Shown here: piece after piece, positions 58,631-64,000 of the stretch
How positions within the stretch are numbered: position 1 is the stretch's first letter
Layout: each line of letters starts with the position of its first letter
Source of the DNA: Bacillus subtilis
Lineage (GTDB): Bacteria > Pseudomonadota > Alphaproteobacteria > Rhizobiales > Rhizobiaceae
DNA: 64,000 nt
Direction of reading: 5' to 3'
NCBI GenBank assembly: GCA_021733665.1
Contig: JAHREI010000001.1
Span: forward strand, 744,001 to 808,000
Notes under the pieces: generated by a model
Seen by the model: the letters and a program-made list of their open reading frames with translations, nothing else
The model's database searches: none
Told to the model about the DNA's origin: nothing
Position numbers and translations under genes: made by a program

Positions 58631-59941
58631 ATGAGCGCCAGTGCAATGCATGCGCCGCATACGGCTACGGGCAATGTGCCTGAAAAGTCGGAAAAACCAC
58701 CGGTGAAGGCCATTGCCGCGGCTGTTGCCGGTAATGCCCTCGAATTCTACGATTTTATCGTTTATTCGTTTTTTGCCGTCTATATCGGGCAGACTTTCTT
58801 CCCGCTGGGCAGCGAAACTGCAAGCCTGCTGGCATCTGTTGCGGTGTTTGGCGTGGGCTTTTTCACGCGCCCGCTTGGCGGCGTTCTGATTGGTGCCTTT
58901 GCGGATAAAGCAGGTCGTCGTGCTGCGATGATCCTGACCGTGACGCTGATTACTGTCGGTACCTTGGGGCTGGCCGCAACACCAAGCTATGAAACAATTG
59001 GTATTGCAGCGCCGATTATCGTTCTGATGTGCCGCCTCTTGCAGGGGCTGGCACTGGGCGGAGAAGTCGGACCGGCATCGGCTATGCTGATTGAAGCGGC
59101 TCCGCGCGAAAAACGTGGTCTTTATGCCAGCTGGCAGATTGCCAGTCAGGGTATTGCCGTTGTGGCCGGTGGTCTGATGGGCGTACTGGTTTCCTGGTAT
59201 CTGCCGCACGAAGATCTGGTGTCATGGGGCTGGCGTATTCCGTTCCTCGTATCACTGGCGCTTATTCCGATTGCGCTTTATATCCGCCGCGCTTTGCCGG
59301 AAACACTGGAAAAGCCGAGCGATAAAACCGGCACCCAGATCGTGACCTCAGTTTTCACCAACCACACCCGCTATCTGGTGCTTGGTATTCTGGTGATGAT
59401 CGCGACCACAGTGTCGACGCAGGTCGGTAACTACATGACCACCTATGCCATTCAGACATTAAAACTGCCTGCAATTCTTGCTCAGGCAGGAACTGTGCTG
59501 GGCGGTACAATGACATTCATCTTCGCTCTGGTTGCCGGTTATCTTGCGGATAAATATGGCCGTAAGGGTGTGATGATCTGGCCGCGTATCATTCTGATGA
59601 TCGTAATTATTCCGCTGTTCTTCTGGCTGGCGGAATCCAAGGATCCGGCTGTGTTGTTGCTGGTCACTGCCGTAATCACATTGCTCACTTCCATGACCGG
59701 CGCCGCAAGCCTTGTCGCCATTCCGGAAATGATGCCGATTGCCCTGCGTGCCACCGGTGTTTCCCTGATCTACGCGATCGGCGCGACACTGTTCGGTGGT
59801 ACAACACAGTTCGTCATTACATGGCTGATTGGTATCTTTGGTGCGGTTGCGCCTGCCTATTATGTGGTAGCGACCAGTATCATCTCGCTTATTGCGATGT
59901 TTATGATGCCGGAAACGCGCAATTTTGACGTTAAACGTTAA
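58631..59941 (+). CDS. MFS transporter, metabolite:H+ symporter (MHS) type
   Basis: 436 aa, 12 membrane segments, with MHS family hallmarks: NALEFYDFIVYSFFAVYIG at residues ~36-55, the MFS loop 2-3 motif GAFADKAGRRAAM, the long first half CRLLQGLALGGEVGPASAM, and PRIILMIVIIPLFFWLAESK. Ribosome site GGAGGATAACC precedes ATG 58631. Imports small carboxylates, osmolytes or amino-acid derivatives by proton symport; here the adjacent aminoacylase gives the clue. Its transcript probably ends at the terminator 60011-60028. Confidence 0.92.
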   Translation: MSASAMHAPHTATGNVPEKSEKPPVKAIAAAVAGNALEFYDFIVYSFFAVYIGQTFFPLGSETASLLASVAVFGVGFFTRPLGGVLIGAFADKAGRRAAMILTVTLITVGTLGLAATPSYETIGIAAPIIVLMCRLLQGLALGGEVGPASAMLIEAAPREKRGLYASWQIASQGIAVVAGGLMGVLVSWYLPHEDLVSWGWRIPFLVSLALIPIALYIRRALPETLEKPSDKTGTQIVTSVFTNHTRYLVLGILVMIATTVSTQVGNYMTTYAIQTLKLPAILAQAGTVLGGTMTFIFALVAGYLADKYGRKGVMIWPRIILMIVIIPLFFWLAESKDPAVLLLVTAVITLLTSMTGAASLVAIPEMMPIALRATGVSLIYAIGATLFGGTTQFVITWLIGIFGAVAPAYYVVATSIISLIAMFMMPETRNFDVKR

Positions 59942-60010
59942 AAGATCGCGCATTTGAGAATAGACAGAGTGGCTGGCATTGTTTAGCCATTCTGTCGGAC
60001 AGGCAGAGCT

Positions 60011-60033
60011 GAGCGTAACAGCGCTCACTTTTT
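60011..60033 (+). terminator. small terminator between transporter and glutaminase genes
   Basis: TGAGCG (60011-60016) and CGCTCA (60023-60028), loop TAACAG, followed by CTTTTTGCTTTT. Seventy bases after the transporter stop and ~50 before the glutaminase start, so glutaminase has its own promoter or depends on read-through. Confidence 0.6.
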
Positions 60034-60080
60034 GCTTTTATTATATTGATACGCAGTTGCGGCATTCCGAAGGTGCAGAT

Positions 60081-61013
60081 TTGAAACAGCGTTTACGCGC
60101 GGTGCTCAATGAAATTGAGGTTGAACTTAAAAACGCAACAACGCGCGGAAAAGTAGCTGACTATATTCCGCCGCTTGCGCAGGTTGACCCTGCAAAATTC
60201 GGCATCGCAGTGATGCTGCATGACGGCACGCTAATCTCTGCCGGTGATGCACAAGAAAAATTCTCTATTCAAAGCATTTCAAAAGTGTTTGCTCTGACAT
60301 TGGCTCTGGGCAAAAGAGGTGATGCGATCTGGCATCGGGTCGGTCGTGAACCATCGGGTGATCCTTTTAACTCGAGTATTTTGCTGGAGCTGGAAAAAGG
60401 AATGCCGCGCAATCCATTTATCAATGCCGGTGCGATTGTGATTTCAGATATTCTACTGAGTTCACATCAACCGCGCGAGACAATCGGTGAGATCGTACGC
60501 TTTGTGCAGTCGATTGCCGAAGATGACGATATCTATATTGATGAAGTGGTGGCAAAAGCCGAAGACCGCACCGGTTTCAACAATGCAGCGCTGGCCAATC
60601 TGCTGAAAGCCAACAAAAATCTCGACAACCTGCCGCCGCATGTTTTGGGCGTGTATCACCATCAATGTGCCTTGGCGATGTCCTGCGAACAGCTTGCCCG
60701 TGCGGGGCTGTTCCTCTCTGCCTCCGGCCGCAATCCGGTCAGCAACCATCGTATCGTTAGTGTAGAGCGTGCCTTGCGTATTAATGCGCTGATGATGACC
60801 TGTGGTCACTATGACGGTTCAGGCGATTTTGCATTTCGTGTTGGTGTGCCTGCAAAAAGCGGGGTTGGTGGTGGAATCCTCGCCACCGTGCCGGGCATAG
60901 CTTCTATCGCAGTCTGGTCACCGGGGCTGAACCAGCATGGCAACTCATTGCTAGGCACCCGCGCTCTGGAACTTCTGTGCCGCCGTATGGGCTGGTCGGT
61001 TTTCGGGCGCTGA
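60081..61013 (+). CDS. glsA: glutaminase
   Basis: Serine-dependent glutaminase (beta-lactamase fold) converting glutamine to glutamate and ammonia. Nucleophile Ser in [12 protein letters not shown] (SxxK), [25 protein letters not shown] with catalytic Asn, and [17 protein letters not shown] 60081 is chosen as start: GAAGG is seven bases upstream, and it gives 310 aa, the usual length; the open frame to 59979 adds 34 residues that look unlike glutaminases. Downstream of N-acyl-amino acid hydrolase and MHS transporter genes. Confidence 0.92.
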   Translation: MKQRLRAVLNEIEVELKNATTRGKVADYIPPLAQVDPAKFGIAVMLHDGTLISAGDAQEKFSIQSISKVFALTLALGKRGDAIWHRVGREPSGDPFNSSILLELEKGMPRNPFINAGAIVISDILLSSHQPRETIGEIVRFVQSIAEDDDIYIDEVVAKAEDRTGFNNAALANLLKANKNLDNLPPHVLGVYHHQCALAMSCEQLARAGLFLSASGRNPVSNHRIVSVERALRINALMMTCGHYDGSGDFAFRVGVPAKSGVGGGILATVPGIASIAVWSPGLNQHGNSLLGTRALELLCRRMGWSVFGR

Positions 61014-61143
61014 TATTTTAGAGAAATAATTATTTGTTGTTTTCTCTCGCCGACGTAGCGTAATGAAGTATCTCATTTTTACTGACCTGTAACTGATCAT
61101 ACTCCGACGATGGTCGTTGCAGAGCAAAAGCCAAGAGGGAAAC

Positions 61144-61812
61144 ATGCGTCATATGAAATATTGTCTTGCTTTATGCTCTGCCTTAGGAATTTATGCATTT
61201 TCTCCGGCACAGGCATTAGCGCAAGCAGGTTTTGATTGTGCGAAAGCTTCGACAGACACGGAAAAAGCAATTTGTGCTTCCGCTGAAGTTGCCGAAGCAG
61301 ATCGGGCCATGTCGCTTGCTTATACAGCACTTATTGAAAGAGCTGACCCGACCTTAAAGCAGGCACTTAAGACGGATCAGGCGGATTTTATTAAACTGCG
61401 TACTCAAGCTTTTGAAAGCCATCTGTCCAATGCGGCAATGAGGCAGGAGAGTCTGCTGGAGAGGACAGAAACGCGCGCAGAATTCCTCAACTGGATATCG
61501 GTTACAGACAATACGTCTATCGAGGGAAACTGGAGAAATGTCTGGGGTCTCGTTAAAGTGGAAAAAAATGCTGCAGGCAAGCTTGCTGTAAGTATTGACG
61601 TTGCGGACCAGGCGAATGGCAGCTGGCTGTGCAGTTTTGAGGGTGAGCTTGAACAAAAATCTGCAACTGAGGCAGAATTTAAAGGTGAAGGCGGCCCGTT
61701 GACCCTGAAGTTACAAGGCGCATTTCTTAATATTCCGACACCTTTTTGTGATGAATCCACATCAGGCGGTTACGGCACCGCCGCCGGTAACTATTTTCGC
61801 GTTGGGCAATAA
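61144..61812 (+). CDS. secreted protein with LprI-like N-terminal domain
   Basis: 222 aa from ATG 61144 with GAGGGAAAC upstream. Signal peptide (LCSALGIYAFSPAQALAQA) then the DUF1311/LprI pattern FDCAKASTDTEKAICASAEVAEADRAMSLAY: two Cys spaced to form a disulfide, as in lysozyme-inhibitor-like periplasmic proteins. C-terminal ~100 residues are beta-rich (NWRNVWGLVKVEKN ... GSWLCSFEGELEQ), with two more Cys. May be an inhibitor of lysozyme-type enzymes or a general envelope protein; no operon partner. Confidence 0.75.
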   Translation: MRHMKYCLALCSALGIYAFSPAQALAQAGFDCAKASTDTEKAICASAEVAEADRAMSLAYTALIERADPTLKQALKTDQADFIKLRTQAFESHLSNAAMRQESLLERTETRAEFLNWISVTDNTSIEGNWRNVWGLVKVEKNAAGKLAVSIDVADQANGSWLCSFEGELEQKSATEAEFKGEGGPLTLKLQGAFLNIPTPFCDESTSGGYGTAAGNYFRVGQ

Positions 61813-61846
61813 CTGAAAATATTTGACTAGCGGAAATTAAAAAAAT

Positions 61847-61890
61847 CTAGAACGAGCGCTATGAGTGCGATTAAGCGCGACACGTTCTAG
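61847..61890. repeat. dispersed palindrome, TCTAGAACG type
   Basis: CTAGAACG (61847-61854) and CGTTCTAG (61883-61890) with inner GCGCT / AGCGC (61856-61860, 61874-61878). Layout is that of Rhizobiales interspersed palindromes. It is 34 bases after the LprI-like gene. Confidence 0.5.
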
Positions 61891-61900
61891 TCTGAAAACT

Positions 61901-61940
61901 CAGGCCGTCAGCACGTTTGGGCTGACGGCCTGAATTGTTT
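61901..61940. terminator. bidirectional terminator
   Basis: CAGGCCGTCAGC (61901-61912) and GCTGACGGCCTG (61921-61932), 12 bp perfect, 8-base loop, followed by AATTGTTTT on plus and GAGTTTTC on minus. Lies between the LprI-like (+) and the outer membrane protein (-) genes. Confidence 0.85.
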
Positions 61941-61981
61941 TATACTGCGGACAGATTTTCAGAGTGGGCAAAGTCCGAAGG

Positions 61982-62011
61982 GATTACGGGCTAAGAAGTT
62001 TACCCGTAATC
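61982..62011. other. 9 bp inverted repeat
   Basis: GATTACGGG (61982-61990) and CCCGTAATC (62003-62011), 12-base loop, 18 bases past the outer membrane protein stop; plus-strand side followed by GTTGTTGTTTTG. May add to the 61901 terminator. Confidence 0.5.
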
Positions 62012-62029
62012 GTTGTTGTTTTGTTTAGC

Positions 62030-64000
62030 TCAGAACTTGCCAATGAAGTTCAGGAACATACCACGGTCATCAAGGCTCAGATCGCGCAAATCATCAGAGA
62101 AACGTCCGAAATTATAACCGGCACCAACTTTGAAGTTATCGCCTACATGGTAGTAAACCGCAGTTAATGCACCAAGGTCAGTGGTGTTGGCTTCCGGCAT
62201 ATGCATTACGCGGCCTTCGAGCAGCAGATCCCACTTTTTAACAACATGAAGATCGGCGCGTATAATACCCAAATGCGCTGATGAACGCTGCCAGTCTTTG
62301 GCGAACTTATGATCGTTCTCTGCCGGACGATATTTCACCTCACCAATACGGAAGCCGTATTTGGCGCCGACCGAGAGCCAAGGCACCAGATCATAGGTGA
62401 AGTCTGCCGAGAGGATATGGCTGCGTTGTGCAGGCGCATATTTATAATTGGAAACACCGCTGCCTAACTGACCATTACCCGGCATGTCATAGAGCCAGCT
62501 ATATTTGAACAAAGCATTCAGACGGTCATTTTCTACCGGACGATAGGCATAACCAACTGAAGTCTCGACATAATCAGTATCCTGATATGAAGTGACATCT
62601 GACTGTGTATCAGAGAGCACGGCATCCAGACTGACCATGGCGCGCCAGTTCGGATTGGTTTTCCATGTATAGCCACCGGCCAATAGGTAGGTGTTTTGAT
62701 CACGGGTATGATCGTCAGAGCGTTCTACACGCACTTCACCGCGCAAGCGACCGGTAATGCCACGCTCTTCATCTTTATAACCGATAGCGAGCGACGGCGC
62801 ATAACGATCAAAATCAGAATATTCGATGCCGGATGAATTTGTGGTGTTGTCGCGAACACGACCACCTTCAAAACCACCATCGAAAGTCCAGACATTGTCC
62901 GGCGTATACATCACACCATAAGTATGGGTCAGCGCGCGGCGAACACCGAACAGGTCATAGTTGTTTTCCGAATAGGCGGAGAGCGTATCATTGATGCGGC
63001 GTTTTACACCGCCAACAATCGCACCTTTGTCGCGGCCGATCAGGTCGTAACTACGGTTGAGATCAAAGGCGCGATCCGGATCAAGACGATAACCGATATA
63101 ATAATGGTCGTCTGCATTCGGATCATAGGTCAGTGCTGCCAGACCACCCACGCCATTGGTGCCATAGGATATTTCCGCGTGTGTGCCGATTGTATCGGTC
63201 AGTTTTACTTCGGTACCAACACCAATACGGTCGTTGCGCTTGATGTCACCGGAGCGGCCAGCTGTTGCCTGTCCGAAAACATAATAAAGATGATCGTCGT
63301 CCTGACGGTAATCAACACGAACGCCGGTATCCACACGAGAGCCGTCATAGCCGGTTTTACCGGAACGAATTGCATTGGGTGACATCAGTTCGGTGTAAGT
63401 CACACCAAAAGACACTTTCCAATATTCATCAATCTCGTGGCTGACCGAGCCTTTGCCTTCGCGTTTGATCTGACCGTCGGCATCCCAGAAATCATCATAG
63501 ATAAGCTTCAGGCGGGTTTTCTCGGTCACATCCAGATCAGCATGTGCACCCCACAGGCGTTTATCCACGCTCACATTATCAAAGAGACTGGAGAAGCCTG
63601 CTTCTTTTTCTTCGTAATAACCGCCGATTTTGCCTTGAATGCCGTCTGCCTGAATGTCAGCCAGATCAACCTGACCCTTCAGGCGCCAGGCAAGTGCAGT
63701 GCGGCCTTTTTGGCCTACAGCTATGGTGTTGCCATTTGTCAGACCACCATCGGTCGAACGGGTAAAGCCAAAGCCCTGACCGTCGGAGGCCGCGACTTCA
63801 CCGTCAATGAAAGTCGTTTCCGAGTGACGTACACGCACATCAACACCGCCGGCCTTCTGATCGGCTGTGCCGGTGGTTTCCTGATAACCGGTTACACCCA
63901 CGCGCACATTTTCGCTCAGCCATTGCTGGCCACGGCCACCAAGGCTGTAACCATCTAGATCGCTGGCAATTGGCTCAAACTCATATTGTGCAAGCACATA
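62030..64000 (-). CDS. large outer membrane beta-barrel protein (N-terminus outside window)
   Basis: At least 657 residues, open to the window edge, so N-terminal signal and domains are upstream (higher coordinates). Alternating hydrophobic/aromatic strands, many D/N/G turns, no Cys in the visible part and a C-terminal aromatic ending FLNFIGKF with terminal Phe, the BamA-recognition type C-terminus. Repeated units such as TYDPNADDHYYIGYRLDP and GYRxxD look like beta-barrel strands rather than a TonB plug. Related proteins in Brucella-group genomes are large surface proteins with repeats upstream of a barrel (from memory). Function unknown; could be a TonB-independent surface exposed protein or autotransporter-like. 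No partner genes seen. Confidence 0.75.
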   Translation of the reverse strand, partial: YVLAQYEFEPIASDLDGYSLGGRGQQWLSENVRVGVTGYQETTGTADQKAGGVDVRVRHSETTFIDGEVAASDGQGFGFTRSTDGGLTNGNTIAVGQKGRTALAWRLKGQVDLADIQADGIQGKIGGYYEEKEAGFSSLFDNVSVDKRLWGAHADLDVTEKTRLKLIYDDFWDADGQIKREGKGSVSHEIDEYWKVSFGVTYTELMSPNAIRSGKTGYDGSRVDTGVRVDYRQDDDHLYYVFGQATAGRSGDIKRNDRIGVGTEVKLTDTIGTHAEISYGTNGVGGLAALTYDPNADDHYYIGYRLDPDRAFDLNRSYDLIGRDKGAIVGGVKRRINDTLSAYSENNYDLFGVRRALTHTYGVMYTPDNVWTFDGGFEGGRVRDNTTNSSGIEYSDFDRYAPSLAIGYKDEERGITGRLRGEVRVERSDDHTRDQNTYLLAGGYTWKTNPNWRAMVSLDAVLSDTQSDVTSYQDTDYVETSVGYAYRPVENDRLNALFKYSWLYDMPGNGQLGSGVSNYKYAPAQRSHILSADFTYDLVPWLSVGAKYGFRIGEVKYRPAENDHKFAKDWQRSSAHLGIIRADLHVVKKWDLLLEGRVMHMPEANTTDLGALTAVYYHVGDNFKVGAGYNFGRFSDDLRDLSLDDRGMFLNFIGKF

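Noticed and set aside
1-64000. tRNA, rRNA, CRISPR array, insertion sequence, prophage or integrase genes
   Set aside because: No cloverleaf-like segment, no regularly spaced repeat array, no transposase, integrase or phage structural motif seen on either strand; absence is by eye and not exhaustive.

Overview
The window reads as a catabolic and transport-rich stretch of an alphaproteobacterial replicon. It most resembles the Hyphomicrobiales, probably Brucellaceae (Ochrobactrum/Pseudochrobactrum-like). I infer this from three things: the gene repertoire; a CMD-domain protein pair I associate with rhizobial genomes (Avi_7169/Avi_7170-type); and palindromic intergenic elements of the type scattered through Brucella and Rhizobium genomes (4258-4363, 8714-8764, 61847-61890). 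I saw no rRNA, tRNA, IS element, prophage or CRISPR array. Genes are tightly packed, often with ATGA stop/start overlaps, and nearly every cluster is importer + cytoplasmic hydrolase or oxidase + dedicated regulator.

Layout. (1) 1-6407: CoA-transferase A (cut by the window edge) and B, an M20 deacylase, a thiolase and a GNAT acetyltransferase on +; facing them a GntR regulator and a class III aminotransferase that closely resembles beta-phenylalanine aminotransferases. Together these fit breakdown of an N-acyl beta-amino acid to a beta-keto acid, its CoA ester and acetyl-CoA. (2) 6408-13849: a leader-like intergenic region, two amino-acid-type binding proteins, two permeases and an ATPase, a second class III aminotransferase, and convergently a succinate-semialdehyde dehydrogenase (gabD). 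(3) 13959-21179: an IclR regulator; a minus-strand operon of polar-amino-acid ABC transporter plus a trimethylamine/histamine-dehydrogenase-type flavoprotein; a divergent BetI-like TetR regulator. (4) 21200-32015: a secreted protein of unknown function and a ~9.4 kb minus-strand purine salvage operon: LacI regulator, spermidine/putrescine-type ABC importer, nucleoside hydrolase, adenine deaminase, M20 amidohydrolase and phosphoribosyltransferase.

(5) 32392-33495: a Cds1-type PLP enzyme. (6) 33910-44266: a nine-gene plus-strand cluster of two CMD/AhpD-like proteins, LysR, flavin monooxygenase, complete oligopeptide-type ABC importer and BAAT/dienelactone-hydrolase-like esterase. (7) 44310-54158: an arginase-family protein with an altered metal site, then a GntR-headed minus-strand cluster of oligopeptide/glutathione-type importer (single fused ATPase), signal-less gamma-glutamyltransferase and TauE/SafE exporter. 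(8) 54419-61013: N-carbamoyl-amino-acid hydrolase-like enzyme, DEDDh exonuclease, then LysR divergent from M20 aminoacylase + MHS-type MFS transporter, followed by glutaminase. (9) 61144-64000: a small LprI-like secreted protein and the C-terminal part of a large outer-membrane beta-barrel cut by the window edge.

The common theme is scavenging of conjugated nitrogen compounds (N-acyl, gamma-glutamyl, carbamoyl, nucleoside). Four M20-superfamily hydrolases sit in four separate transport or catabolic contexts. A second theme is strong stem-loops directly after binding-protein genes and before their permease genes, probably setting expression ratios. Functional assignments rest on motif reading and memory of families; no database search was run.
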